Shown: piece by piece, positions 12,467 to 25,266 of the stretch
How the letters are laid out: every line of letters begins with the position of its first letter
Numbering within the stretch: the stretch's first letter is position 1
From: Ophiothrix spiculata
Lineage: Eukaryota > Echinodermata > Ophiuroidea > Amphilepidida > Ophiotrichidae
NCBI GenBank assembly: GCA_000969725.1
Contig: JXSR01S004109.1
Strand: one strand, 5' to 3'
DNA length: 64,000 nt
Notes under the pieces: generated by a model
The model's database searches: none
What the model saw: only the letters and a program-made list of their open reading frames with translations
Told to the model about the DNA's origin: nothing
Translations under genes and position numbers: made by a program

Positions 12467-13753
12467 GTGAGCATTTAACACTGTCACCAATTTATCTATT
12501 TTCTTGCTTCAATTTGTTATTTTGAATTTCCTCTATTTGAAAATGATATTTTGCATACCTTTACACTTTTGCATTTGATTTATTTTTTAACATAGATACC
12601 AAATAGACAAGATTCAAGACTTCGTCATTTTGTATGTTCTGCAATTTTTATTGCTATCACCTTAGTGTGAAAATTGACATGAAATCCTGTAAATTTCAAA
12701 GGTCCAAGTTTTGGATGTTTTTGTCCTTTGCCCTTCTCCCCCACCCCTACCCCTGAAAAACAAGTATAGACTGCCTTTGGTTGCATGCAGAGGAAAATGC
12801 CAAGATTTATGTATACAGCATGGATGTATCATGGACCTTGTGTATTTTTCATTTTTGGTGGCAAAGACTTGTGAGCCCAAAACTGTTTCATGAATTCATG
12901 CCATAATTTCTATGGTGTATTTAATGAGTCTGGAATCTTGAATTTGATATCTCTGTCTTGTGATTTTTTTTTGATCTGTGGTTTTCAAATTGTTGTTTGT
13001 GACCCCTAAAATGAGTACCTGTATCAATTTTAGGGAAAAAAAGCTAAAGCAGGGCTAGTTTTGTGTCGATCGTCCGCAGCTGCTGATACTGCTTAATTGT
13101 GTCAGTTGTCAGCAGTTGCTTCTGTAGAAAGCTGTGGTCATAGGCTGCTTGTTCTTGGTATTTTAAGTTTATGCCCTCTAGATTTTCTTGTTTACAATAT
13201 TTTGCATTTTTTCGAAAACAAAATAGTTATCATGCATGATAACATTAAGCAAAATTTCACACAAAGATACCTACAATGAAATTGAGACTTCAGAAGCTTT
13301 GATAGCAAAAATACAGTTTGAAAACCATTGCTCTGCTTACTATTTACTTGTTTCAAATATTTTGTGATTTGAAATTAGTTCAGCACTATTTTGTCAACCT
13401 GCAGACACATCCAAACGCTATTACCCAGTTTTCACATTTTTATATGGTGCCTGTTTATAGTCTGTTTATTGTTGATCCAATTATTATAAAAAGTGATATT
13501 TAACCTAGATATTTGATTGAATTGGTTGGATTTTGTTTAGAATTGAGTATTTACGGTCTATGAGATTAATGCTCAGACAAATTACCTCGTAATTTATGTT
13601 GAAATGAATCTAATATTATGAATGAGTAATATAACTTTTTTGAAAAGAAAATGTAACCATCAGATGTAATAAACAGACTAAATCAGATAATTTATTGATT
13701 ATTATGCAAATTGATTTAATTTAAATATGCAAATTAAGTTTATTCATTCTAAT

Positions 13754-14053
13754 GTAGGTTGGCAAGTTTTCCTCGATTTAAAACACCAAATTCTGTGATT
13801 TTCTGCAATATAATTTCACATTGGTAAAATAGACATGTAGGTCAATATTTTGAATAAATAAAGCAGAAACAACAATGTTTTAGTGTTTATTTTAGTTAAA
13901 TTCAGGTTTTCTTAATCCATTTTTTTTTTTTTTATACTTTATTCTCATAATTTTTTCGTCAATTGTATTTTTGTCACATATTTTCCGTGAATTTTTGTGT
14001 TTTTGTGTTTTTTCGTAAATTCTGTGATTTTTTTCCGGAAAACTTGCCAGCAT
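13754..14053. mobile_element. 300-bp MITE with TGGCAAGTTTTCC inverted ends
   Basis: The inverted repeats TTGGCAAGTTTTCC and GGAAAACTTGCCAG lie near the two ends, and an 8-bp sequence ATTCTAAT occurs at both borders (13746-13753 and 14054-14061), fitting a target-site duplication. The interior is T-rich with repeated TTTTTGTGTTTTTGTG and cannot encode protein. The superfamily is uncertain; an 8-bp duplication would suit hAT. Confidence 0.65.
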
Positions 14054-14687
14054 ATTCTAATTGATCAAAATCATGTTCTACATGTTGTGAAGACTACATT
14101 ATTTATGAATGCCCTGATACGAATGAATAGACTTAATACTTAATATGTTGATTTCATTTAAATGTTCTCAAATGTTCAACTTTTTGCATATAGATCAATC
14201 TAAAGAAATTATCATAATATGTTGTTGTACATGAGAACATTTTCAATGGAATATTTACCGAGTTTGATTTTGTTTTCCTTAACAAACACACCCACACACA
14301 TTGCATGACCCCAGATCTCACCATTTGCATGCCATATGCCTGACACTAACTGCATGATCATCTACTCCTTAACCTTTTGACCCTTTACTCTTTGACCTTT
14401 TGATCCGTTGATCTTGGCATTTTCATTTCCTTTTTTTTTTCATTGTAAGCATGAACAGCTATTAATAACATGCTACACACCTATCAAAGATTGACACCAA
14501 CTTATCTGTGCATGCTTTAATGATCCATTGACCCACATCAACCATACTAAATCATTGAAATACAAATAATTACAAATAATTAGGTGTACCCCAAGGTTTC
14601 ATCTAAGGTCCTTTTATTTATTATTCTACTGAATCATAACACAAAACATGAATCGAGACTGATAAATGATTATTGGTTTAATGAGAA

Positions 14688-14772
14688 AAAAAGGGGAGGG
14701 AGAAAGAAAGAAAGAAGTTCAGGAAGAAAAGGGGAGTAAAAGAAGAGAATAGATGGAGAAAAAGAGAAGATT
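14688..14772 (+). repeat. Purine-rich (GA) low-complexity tract
   Basis: AGAAAGAAAGAAAGAAG and similar G/A runs with almost no pyrimidines. Confidence 0.75.
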
Positions 14773-15283
14773 ATGAGGAAAAGCTAAGAAAAGGGATAAT
14801 TTACCAAAACAAAAATGTTAAACTTCATGGCCTATTTTTTTTTATAAAGAGTTGCTTTGCTTTTACTTTATTTGCTAATATCTTTATTTTTGTTTTGGCT
14901 TTTCACTTGTTCATTTGTCTGAAAACCAACAATTGGGTATGGTATACATCACCTGGCCAGTATGGGCTTGACCTAGGAAATTGGCTATTCGCTTCCTGAA
15001 AAGCCTGTTGTTGCTGTATACTGTAACTGGAATATTAGCATTGGATGTAACAATTTGCCAGATTTTATCAGGAATGTGCAATGCCCTAATTCCTCTATGT
15101 CCTTTAAAGATGCATCATTTCACATCCATATTTCATTCCTTAGTAATTTGTTCATGCCTAATCATTCAAACCATCTCCTCCAACCAACCACACCATTTTG
15201 CAACTGCCTCATGGATGTTATTCATGACATCATTGATCCGAACCAACCCAAAAGCCTTGTACCCCAGGCCTTGTACCACAGCA

Positions 15284-15605
15284 CTCTCTAAATGTAAAAA
15301 GAGTGAAGAAACAAGTGAATCCCAATTCACTCGAAAAAGAGTGTAAACCACTCAAAAACAACTGCATGTGCTAGTCAATCCACTCCAAAAAGAGAGAAAT
15401 TACTGAAATTTCACTCGATAAAGAGTGAAATATTCACTCAAGAAGGACTGACGTTCACACTGATGGTGTTCATTCTCACTCTTTTTTGAGTGAAAGTTCA
15501 GTCATTTCTCTCTTTTTCGAGTGGATTGACTAGCGCATCCAGCTGTTTTTGAGTGGTTTACACTCTTTTTCACTCGTTTTTTTCACTCTTTTTACATTTA
15601 AAGAG
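15284..15605. mobile_element. Foldback element: 322-bp near-palindrome of GAGTG repeats
   Basis: The outer arms begin CTCTCTAAATGTAAAAAGAG and end with the complement CTCTTTTTACATTTAAAGAG. The inner parts also pair (for example GAGTGTAAACCACTCAAAAA against TTTTTGAGTGGTTTACACTC, and CTAGTCAATCCACTC against GAGTGGATTGACTAG), so nearly the whole element folds into one long hairpin. Within each arm the motif CACTC/GAGTG recurs about ten times. No transposase is present. Target duplications are not clear. Confidence 0.8.
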
Positions 15606-17164
15606 CATTAAAATATGACACAAAATCACCATTAATCATTGCTTGAAATTAAACTCATTATCATAACAGAAATGATACATTAATCAACTCAGGAATGAGT
15701 AACAAACCATCCCCATCACACTAAACCTAACAGAATATTGGAATGAACCAACCCCAATAAGTCAACCCATATTTCATACTAAATGTTCTTTATTTTTACA
15801 ACAATTTATCCCTTAATGCTGTCCAAATGGAATGATTTTCTAAATATAATGCAAATTATTGTGCTATAAATGCTACCTTAAAACCTTGCAGAACACAAAA
15901 AGGTTTGCCAATAGAATGGAAAATTACAATCTTACACAACAAAAATCTTGTTATATTAGTGATTCAGAAATTTAAGGTGAAGTATCTTCAGAGTTATACT
16001 GCATAGTTAAAACACTCACACGGTATTATAGGTTTTTGTGCTAGTCTAATTTTGAGTACCGCTGTAGTCATTAAACTGCTGAAATAAATGGTATTGAATG
16101 CATCATGCAATGATCACAAATCTCTTATCAGAAATTTGAAATATTTGAATAAGTTTGGATTTTTTTTAACTCTCATCAGCTATTCTTTCATTGGCAAACC
16201 TTCCCTTAACTACACACACGCTGTGCAATGTTATCACCAATTTTGTTATTTTCTTTTATCTTTTTCCCCTTATGTTTGATGTTTTACACTTTTATGCACC
16301 GTGCACCTCTACACTTATGTTGCGCTTTCTACCTGACTCTTAATGGGTTATAGAGATCAAAGGTAATTCTTTTAGTAAAAATGGCTGAATTATTAATGGT
16401 AAATTACACGTATGTATGCAAACTGATGGACTGTGACCGTTTTACTAAATAGAGTATGTAATTATTCATAGTAAGACAGTGAAGCCTGCGAGAATTACCT
16501 CCTTGCAAGCAATATTGAACTATTCTAGAAAGAAATTGTCCTCACTCGTGAGAGAGGGTCTATTATTTACATGCAAAAAGTCTGGAAATTTGATATTTTC
16601 TCCTTGAAAATCATAACCACAATGGTCTGTCTTTGAAAGAAAGAATTTTGTTAAAGCAACAGCAGCACCAGACTTTAATGTAACCAATTTCCAATCCATA
16701 TTGTAATTAATATGATTGTTGGACTTTTTGGTTCTAAATCAACCAGATTTGCTATAAGAATTATGCTGGTAATTCTCAGGGCTTTCGCTGAGTAGTACAC
16801 ATTTAGAGAAATATCTTTTCATACACCCAGTAGTAAATGTACAATTATTATATATATAACGGTAGTTTATATACAATTGGAAATATGTCAAATACTGGTA
16901 CTTACTTTGCATCAATGATATGTTACAGTCAGTATCATTGTTTTTCATGTACATACATTTGTTATTTGATGACGGGCTGTCCGGGTTTTACCAAGATTGA
17001 CGGCTACCACTTTCTTACCTGCCGTTTGACCACTGTAAAATTTATCATGATTTACATGGACTTTCAGAAAATCATGCCAGCAATGATTTGTAAGTTTTAT
17101 ATCATTGACACAGAAGCATGATCGTATGCGTACACATGATAGTGCTGGGTAGTACACTAAAACC

Positions 17165-17300
17165 TTTTAAGAATATGTCGAAATTTCAACTAACATAATG
17201 CCAAATCTTACAAATAATGCAAAATTTTGACTTACATAACGTGAAATTTTGACTCAATGATGCAAAATGTTACCTCGCCACACGAAACTTTGTCTCGAAA
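17165..17300 (+). repeat. Degenerate short-period tandem repeat
   Basis: Repeating phrases of about 25-30 bases such as AAATTTTGACTTACATAACG, AAATTTTGACTCAATGATGC and CAAATCTTACAAATAATGC follow one another. An old minisatellite. Confidence 0.5.
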
Positions 17301-17494
17301 ATGGCCATACCAAATGATCCTAAAAAGCTTCATACAAAGCTTCAAAGTAAGTACAGTAGTTGACTTATTTTAGCAGTTCTGTAGTACACATTAGTGTTGA
17401 TAAGATAGTAGCCTATAGATAAGAATGTGTAGTTGTAATATTCATACTCAATTTGTGGATTTAAGTCAAAAAGTGTGCTAAACTTTTTGCCAGT

Positions 17495-17876
17495 GACAGG
17501 GCCAGGATTTTCAAACTGGGGGAAAAGGAAGCATCTGGGGGCTACACATTTTTGAACTGAAATGGTTGGGAGGAAAAATTATGGAATTTTTTATAATTTG
17601 CATGTAGCACGTAAAAAAAATTCTGTAAAATCTGTTAATTTCAGCTTAAAAATGTGTACAAATCTTGCAAATTTTGACTAAAAATTGATGTTATATCTTG
17701 AAATTCATGCAATATGCATGAATTTTATTCGGACATATGACATTTAAATTATCAAAAGCTAGGGGATATTTAAATTGGAATTTGTGTCATTAACTGAAGG
17801 GAGGGGCAAGGCTTGTGAGGGGAGGGCAAATGCTCCCCATGCACCCCCACTACCTTGGTGTGTGCCACCCCTGCTT
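17495..17876. mobile_element. Old CAGTG-ended DNA element (about 380 bp)
   Basis: The left end reads CAGTGACAGGGCCAGGATTT and the right end CCTTGGTGTGTGCCACCCCTG, an imperfect inverted pair. The interior has the G-rich (GGGGGAAAAGG, GGGAGGGGCAAGG) and A/T-rich (AATTTCAGC, CAAATTTTGACT) composition shared with 27044-27432 and 52821-53050. It is probably an ancient non-autonomous hAT-like element. Confidence 0.55.
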
Positions 17877-18319
17877 TTTGCTACTGAAACTATTAAAAAA
17901 AATTACAGTTGAAGAGTTTTAAATAGGACATTATTGAGTGTTTCTGTCTTAATGGTAGATTGGATTTGTCAAAATATTCAGTTCTTTGCCAACATCTAAT
18001 TTCTGGACAATTAGCATAGAAAAGCAATTTAGTATGGGCTGTGAGAGTGCTAAGTCAATTCTTCAAATTAAAAGCTTGGCCTGGTGACCTTTAAGACTTA
18101 ATTATGAAAAAACGGTCTTTATAAGTGAAATATTTCTCTCCATTGTTTAAAAGACCCTATTAATCTAATTGTTCATTTTGCTTGGATTGTTATGTAAATG
18201 AAACTGTTTTATTAATTTCCTTTGTGTTTTAAGTGGTTGTAATTTATACCTTGATTAATTAATTGGTAACGACATCTTTCAAAGCATACTTCAAAGACAT
18301 GATTAGAACTGTTGATATT

Positions 18320-18784
18320 TTAAAGGGATAATATACAAAGTGCCCTAAATTTTGGTTCAAATTGACTTTTTCCCCCCCTTTTTTTTTTGGTGGGGGGGCA
18401 GAGGAATCATTTAAATATATTTAGTATTGGCAACTGCGTATTTGTTGCATTTCTGGCACAAGATCCTTTGTTTTGCTGAAATCAATAATGGTTTTATACC
18501 ATCTGATAGATATACTAATTGTTTTGATACTTTTTATCTCAAAACCAACTGTGCTTTCAAGCAATACTCATGTTTTAATGATATAAATATGTATATTATT
18601 TAAAGTGCTTTGGAAAATTTTTTGAAATTTTATCACATCAAATGATAAGAATGTCTGCAAAAATGTTTGGGGACAATGAACCTTTAAACAAACATGAATC
18701 AATATTGCATCAAATTCAGATCAGTTTAGGGTGGATTTTGATAAGATCTATTTTGTAAAGAATCATTGTATATTGTGCCTTTAA
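18320..18784. mobile_element. TTAA-flanked MITE, family D (about 460 bp)
   Basis: TTAA is followed by AGGGATAATATACAAAGTG at the left; the right end reads CATTGTATATTGTGCCT then TTAA. The inverted repeat is imperfect (about 14 of 17 positions). The interior is non-coding and includes a C/T-to-G homopolymer tract at 18371-18400. It is related in style, though not clearly in sequence, to families A-C. Confidence 0.65.
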
Positions 18785-20720
18785 AATCAAATTTCTTGGC
18801 TTCAGAAATATAGTTCCCATCACAAATTGGGTCATAAAATTATGATACAACATATAAAAATAAAAAGGGTCATTTCCTTTATATAAAGAAAAAACACCTT
18901 GATTCTATCTTGTAAGAAAATGAAGTAAGTTCAGCATGCATATATGCAACAGCCAACATTGTGTGTTGAAATCTAGGCCTGAGGCACACCAAAAGTGAAT
19001 TTAGAAAAAAAAAAGACTGAAAAGGTCTTTGTCGGTAAGTAAACTGTTGCTATTGATACTGGTATATTGAATATGCAGAAAATAGTCGATAAAGTAAAGA
19101 TTTTGTAAAGATATTTTGTCACTGGATCATATGTTGCTTGAAGCACAATTTAAATTTTCCTTGGAATAGTGCAATAAAAGTTGCATGCACAATTCTTGGT
19201 GCAATTGGAACTTTTGAAGAAAAACATTCAATGGTAGAATGCTCACAACATTTTAAAATATTGAAGTGAAAGTAGCTTTGATTTTAAGAAAAGGGTATGT
19301 ACCTGATTTCATCATAGAAGGTCATATGTACCATACATTTATGCAATTTCACAAAATAACATTTGGCATGTTTGTAAACTGAACTTGTGGTTGTAGGAAA
19401 TTTTCATCGAAGCAAGCTATATTTATATTTTTCTGGTATAGAATCTTTGCATTTATTCTCCCATCACCAGACCCAAGCACAGGGAATAAATAAAAAAAAA
19501 AATATATATTTCCTTACCTCTGATAGTGGATTGGTATTATAGGAACTCAAAGCAGATCTTACTTAGTCTAAACCTAAATTGTAGGATGATTTATTGCAAA
19601 TTAAATCTCTCTTAATTGTGTGTAGATTCTGTGTAGATTTTTTTTACTTTTTGGATTTCACTACATTTGTAAGCTTTATTTAGAGCATTCCTATAAGTTT
19701 TTAATTTTAACTAAGGAATCTGGGTTAGTCCCTTTAAGATAAATACTTTTATTATGTATTTTATGTAAGGTAAGAATATTATTCAAGCACACATAATATT
19801 TCACAGAAAAATTGTTTCCTCGTCATAAAAGGTAAGTACAAATAAATTATCAATCATGAAAATGGTAAGGCGGATTATTTTATAGTTTTGAAATCTGTTG
19901 TACCCTTCAATGCTCTTTCTGTGCACCTAGATATACACCCCTATTGCATGAGAATGGTTGATGCACAAATGCACAAACCTGCACACTATATTTATGATAT
20001 TATCTTGACACCTTTTACTTTATTTTTCTGATTTTTTAAAGAAGGATTTGTTGAATTTTAAATACTGATTTAATGTCAATCTATTTAATTAAAATGACTT
20101 GTCCCTTTTCAAGGACTCTATTGTGTTTTTCAAATCCCACTTTTGATGGGAAGTTTTTTGAATAAAATATCTACCATATATATAACAATTAATGTCGTCC
20201 TTGGTAACAATTCCAAATTCACAAATGGAAGTACCATGACATTTACAAATGTGAAATTTAACATCCTCAAGGTTAAAGATTAAACAGTACTCCAAAAAGA
20301 TGTTTAAAAACAAAACAAGAATTACATACATGCTTTGAAATGCACTGTTTTTCTTGATTCCTTGGAAGTGAACATTTGTTTGAACATTTTGAAATACTAA
20401 GTAATTTGAGATGATTGTGAATCTTAAACACAACTTTTAGCCATTAATAAGGAAAGAATGAAAAATAATTGTGAAATGAAACAAAAATGAATTAAGAGTC
20501 ATAAATACAAAAGATGAGTATATTTTACTGCCTATACTGAACAGTTTTAAAACAAAACCATGTTTAAACAAAATAAAATCTGATTGAGATTACATTATGA
20601 CACTGATTATTAGACAAGGAAAGCAGCATTTTAACTTCTTCACTGAATTATTCTTCTTTCCATCACTTTGTGACATTATGACAGCTTTCTGATGCCTATC
20701 TATCACCTTCATCATTCCAG

Positions 20721-20792
20721 AGATTCCACAAGTTCCACCTACTGATCCAGGGGAATCGTCAGAATCAGAACCAGAAGACGAAGAATCATCAG
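20721..20792 (+). CDS. Netrin exon: acidic linker between LE3 and NTR domain
   Basis: This 72-base exon lies between ATTCCAG and a GTAATT donor. Joined to the A left by the previous exon it reads K-IPQVPPTDPG followed by ESSESEPEDEESS, then one base of a split Glu codon. The KIP.VPPT segment corresponds to KIPVAPPT of vertebrate netrin-1, and the exon occupies the same place as the short linker exon in vertebrate netrin genes. About half of its residues are Glu, Asp or Ser, so it is probably a flexible, strongly acidic hinge; the Ser/Glu runs resemble casein-kinase-2 sites, although the protein is secreted. Both ends are phase 1 and the length is divisible by three, so skipping it would keep frame. 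Identification rests on phase, order and the KIP motif, since the exon is too short for an independent match. Confidence 0.88.
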
Positions 20793-21171
20793 GTAATTAT
20801 TCGGATTTCGCAAATCATTTTTATGTCAAAATTGATTATTTCTTGGTGTTTTTATGTAATCCTGACTACATTATCACCAATATTTGCTTGTTCATATCAT
20901 GTAAAAATGTCTAAAGACAGCAGGATAGCCAGTGAAAAATGTTACCTCATCAAAGAGCCTTTGGAAATTTAACTCTAAATATTTTGAAGAAAACGGCTGA
21001 ATTCAGAGTCTAGCTGTGTCATTTGTTATATATACCATATACCACTATGACAAGCAACAGCATTATGTTTATCATAGCTGTTGCGTTGCAGAGAGCTCAC
21101 TTGCATTTAGAGAAATGAGATGGGTTATCATAAACTTGAAGTGAAATAAAATGTTTTCAATTTACGGAAAA

Positions 21172-21346
21172 AAGTATACTTTAGGTCCCATCAAAAACTA
21201 TACCCTAACCCTAAACCCTAACCCTAACCTTAAAACTAACCCTAACCCTAACCCTACGCCCTAACCCTAACCCTAAATTAAACCTAACCTTAACACCAAT
21301 CCTATACCCTAACCCTAAAATTCTGGGTGGGACCTAAAGTACACTT
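21172..21346. repeat. Small element with telomere-like CCCTAA interior, copy 1
   Basis: An 18-bp inverted pair, AAGTATACTTTAGGTCCC at the left and GGGACCTAAAGTACACTT at the right, encloses about 14 copies of CCCTAA and variants (21215-21318), all in one orientation. CCCTAA is the complement of the metazoan telomere repeat. The flanking inverted repeats suggest a mobile unit rather than a chromosome-fusion scar. A related right half is at 29387-29505. Confidence 0.65.
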
Positions 21347-22628
21347 GGTCCTAATTTACCATTCCAACCAAAGTGACACACAGATGCCATTATAATTTTA
21401 TGGCAATTAAGACAGTGTCTGAAGCTAATATGAATAGTTGAACCGAAGGAAGATGATTTTGGAATCAATCACGTAACTGGTTTTCCTACTGCATTAAGAT
21501 ATTCCAAATCATGTGGTAAAATCAAGCAAGTCAACTCTGTGCTAAAAATCATACCATTCACAATATTTTCATCATTTTTAGTAAAAATTTTCTTCTACTT
21601 TGTTCCATATTGCTGCTCAGTATATATGTATCGGTCTGAGTTATATGAATGAAAGCAATCTATTATATATTCATTTCAAATTCATAAAATTCCTGCTATA
21701 TTGTTTTAAGTTTTGCTTAGCTTAAAAATGTCAAATTTGTTCTAAAAAGTGCTTGAAATTATTTCAATTCTGCTCTGTGTATATTTTTTTAGTTTGCGTT
21801 ATAGTTTTACTTTAAATATATGGCTGTTAGAATTGCCTGGAGAAGTATTCTGTTTGCTTTAACTGCATTTTAACTGGTTAAGAATTTAAAAAAATATCAA
21901 CAAATGAAATACAACTTATTATAACAATAAAAGTTTTCAAAATTGATCTTCTAAGAAATATTTTTAGTAAAACAAGTGATTTCAGAATTTTGCAAACATT
22001 TTGAATCATGAACAATCTGAGGAATCATTCATTTAAGCGATACATATTGAAAATCAGAACTTTATCATGATGGTTTTGATTAACAATTTGGACTAATGTC
22101 TCTAGTGTTTGTAAATGTTTTAAATTATTTATATATTTAGCTCTCAGTATATAGGCACTATTCTGGAGAAATTTGGGTCGATTTTATGGTCCCAAAGTGT
22201 TGGTGATATAATGAATGTTATAATGTTATTGTAAAGTCCATTTTATCAAAGAGATAAAGGCTAAGGAATGCCATAGAACAACTTTCAATTTGGTAACCAG
22301 TCAAGATTTTCTGATGAATTAAAATACAAAGAACAAAAGTTTGAAAATCAATTGTGAGAATACTGAAACTTTGAACAATTTCTACCGAAACCAAAAAGGG
22401 GTAAAGTTTGTTTTTCCGGTAATCATCACTTTTCAAGGATGGCTTAATATTTAATTCAACTTGAAAAAAGGACCCAGAATAGTGTTTATAATAGTGAGAG
22501 AGTTGATGATATTGGATCCATCAACTTGTTGTATTGTATTGCTTCTAAATTGCATGGTAGCAATTGCATGATTATATGAAGTCATATGGTGCTTAACCTG
22601 CATGAAAGTGGAAAGTTTAGATTAAGTT

Positions 22629-22677
22629 GTTGTTGGTGATGGTGATGGTGGAAGTGGTGGTGGTGGTGGTGGTAGTG
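22629..22677 (+). repeat. GGT/GAT trinucleotide repeat
   Basis: Imperfect TTGGTGATGGTGATGGTGG followed by seven TGG units. Microsatellite, likely length-polymorphic. Confidence 0.85.
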
Positions 22678-23269
22678 CCAAGGGGAATTATTACTATTTT
22701 TTGCATATAGTGGTTAGGATTTTGTTGAACTTTGCATGTGCATGTAAGCAAAGATTTTTTTATTGCTTCAATGTGCAAATGTTATGATTTTGTACTGCTT
22801 TTAATTTTGCTTTGGGTGATGCATGCATTTATAAAGTAGGCACACAATATACCATCATATTGGCACACTCTTTTCAACAGTTACTTCAACAAAATTTTCA
22901 ACAATAAGAAAATTGGTTGTTAATCAAACTGTTTTTCAGTCATTTTGTAACTGGTTCTGGATGCTACCATTTGATGCACATAATTATCTTTTTTTTTTTA
23001 GGGGTAGGAGGGTTCTGCTGTTGCTGGGCACAATGATTTTATGATTACCGTTAAATAACCAGTGCTGGTTACTTGATGGTTTGTATGACATTTGATCTGG
23101 TGAACAGTTTAAAGCATTTTATCATTTTAGTTTTATGCTAATGTAGCTTTTCCACATTGCTTTTTTTATCATTTTGTATATTGAAATATTGGGATATTTG
23201 CTTATAATTTAGTCACATAGGCTTGTTTGAGTTCATATAGCTTTGTTACCTTTTTGCATGACCTTCAAC

Positions 23270-23518
23270 CTCATGGCTTTTGACCTTTTGATTTTTATAC
23301 GACCTTTTTTGCTGGTTAAGGAAGAGCTTTGCATGGTGCAATGTTTAGTTGGTATTGGGTAATCTTCATGGGCAATTGCTGGTATGGCATTTAACCTAAT
23401 AGTAGTTACCTCATAACCTTTTGTTTTTTTACAAGATTATTTTTGCTGGTTTAGGGATGTGCTATGCATGATGGGTAATTTTTAGTTGGTAAAGGGTAAT
23501 CTGCATGGGCATTGGCTG
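23270..23518 (+). repeat. Diverged tandem duplication, about 139-bp period
   Basis: Two consecutive units share CCTCAT..CTTTTG, TTTTTGCTGGTT.AGG, GCTTTGCATG or GCTATGCATG, TTTAGTTGGTA..GGGTAATC and CATGGGCA. Unit 1 is about 23270-23382 and unit 2 about 23409-23518. Non-coding. Confidence 0.6.
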
Positions 23519-25266
23519 ATTGATACTTACAAGCGCATGGCAACGCAAATCTTTAATTTGGCATTGGATACTCCGATGCAAAAGCATGAAAAATGCTTTA
23601 TAATTCCAAAAATTGACTGGCATTATGTACAAAAACCATTTTATTATGCTGCCCATATACAGATTACTCATCGGATTCAGTCGATGTTACTTATAACAAG
23701 CCATCTGCAGGTAATATGAGTTCTGTTTTTTTTAACCTGTTATTTTGTAAGGTTTTAGTTTCATTCTGATGCTAATTTTCAAAAGCTGATCGGTGACTGT
23801 TCCTCATTTTCATTTTAGCAACTGTAATTGTGTGTATTGTGTAACCACTTTGCTTCATTGTCTTTTTCTTTCAATAGCAAGGAATGAAATTATAATCTTA
23901 CAAAATTTCATTTTTATGTAAAATAGATGCTAACCGTTTTAGAGAGATTTGAATTTTGTTTTTGTTTTAGTTCATTATGCACATTTGTAATGATTTTTAA
24001 TGTAGAATAGTTTGTACTTAAGCCTTGATTACATGGATGTGCATTTGAAAATTAAATTGTCAAATCAAATGGAGCGCTGTTGAAGATACGCTTCCTTTAG
24101 CTTACTTGGTATCAAGTACCAACTTTGGTTTCCTTGGCAAAAGCCTAAACAAGATGGTGATGAAATATGGAAATATTTACAACTTCTGTCGGTTATCATA
24201 TGACAATTATGGAATAGCCATATCTTGAAATTGACTGCCATTATAATCACTATATGACAAATATGGCTGCAACTTAAATGTTGGTTTAGCATAAGTATTT
24301 TCCTTATAATAATTAATATGCCTTCCACATGCTAAAGCAATTAATAAAATATTCAATTAGTACAATGCATAATCACAGTCGTTAGTTTTAAACAGAATTT
24401 ACCTCATAAAACAAAATGGTAATTAATAAACTGCACACTAAAAACAATATCAATAATATATCTTTAGCATTTAGAAATTATGCATAATTATTTGAAGATC
24501 AGGTTTCATTAGTTTATCAGATTATTTTGTCTTGTTAAAAAATCATAGATTCAAGTCAGAAACATAACACATTTGCCCTGATGACACCGATTAGTTTTTT
24601 TATGTTTTGACCACATGATGAAACAGAAGTCTTGATAGCCCAGAATAAGGCATTTGACTCTATGGATTTTGTTATAAAAGATTACATTCTAGTTCCAAAT
24701 AACATGGAAATATTTTTTGAATCAGAGCTTTTGTGGGCTGCTTTAGCATGTAAGAGTCATGTCATAAGGAGAATTATTTGGGTATTTCAAGATCAGATTT
24801 CATTAGTTTGTCAGATTAAGTAATCTTTGTTGAAAATGTGACTGTCCATCTCAAACCAGCTGTAAATGCAGCCTCTTTACTTGTCAATTTCAGGTTTACA
24901 GAAATATGAAACTGAGATAGAGGCATTCAAAGATTATTAAGCCATATGTTTTCTGTTGATGGTTTTCAGAACATAGAGATATTTTTCATGTTTCAGATCA
25001 TTTTCTGAAAATGAAAATTTGCAGGTATTTTGCAAGTGTAATGATTGTGAATCTGCCAAGAATCAGTTTTCAACAATTAAATTACGATCTATACATGTAT
25101 TGTCACCTCTGACACAAATGAAATTCGCCACATCTATGGCTGGTACGAGATTAACAAATTCAAATTAGAAATAAGTATAAAAAGGAATGATATGATAATA
25201 TTTGAAAAATAACAACATGTTGGTTCTTTTTCTCACTGTGGTTAGCACAATTAGTTTAATACAGTT

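Larger units (their letters stand above)
12467..20720 (+). other. Netrin intron between LE3 and linker exons (8.25 kb)
   Basis: A phase-1 GT-AG intron, donor GTGAGC and acceptor ATTCCAG. It contains a 300-bp MITE (13754-14053), the near-palindrome 15284-15605, a short-period degenerate repeat (about 17165-17300), an old CAGTG-ended element (17495-17876) and a TTAA-flanked MITE (18320-18784). The last 1.9 kb (18785-20720) is AT-rich, and I see no repeat or gene in it. Confidence 0.85.

Noticed and set aside
14370-14425. Cluster of TGACC/TTTGACC half-sites resembling nuclear-receptor elements
   Set aside because: Spacing is irregular and the sequence is a simple T/C-rich phrase repeat; similar text at 23254-23300 is part of a tandem duplication.
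14981-15346. A 121-codon open frame
   Set aside because: Its end lies in the near-palindrome; no domain, codon bias or splice context supports a gene.
21203-21320. A true telomere or chromosome end
   Set aside because: It is internal, short, degenerate and bordered by inverted repeats, with ordinary intron sequence on both sides.
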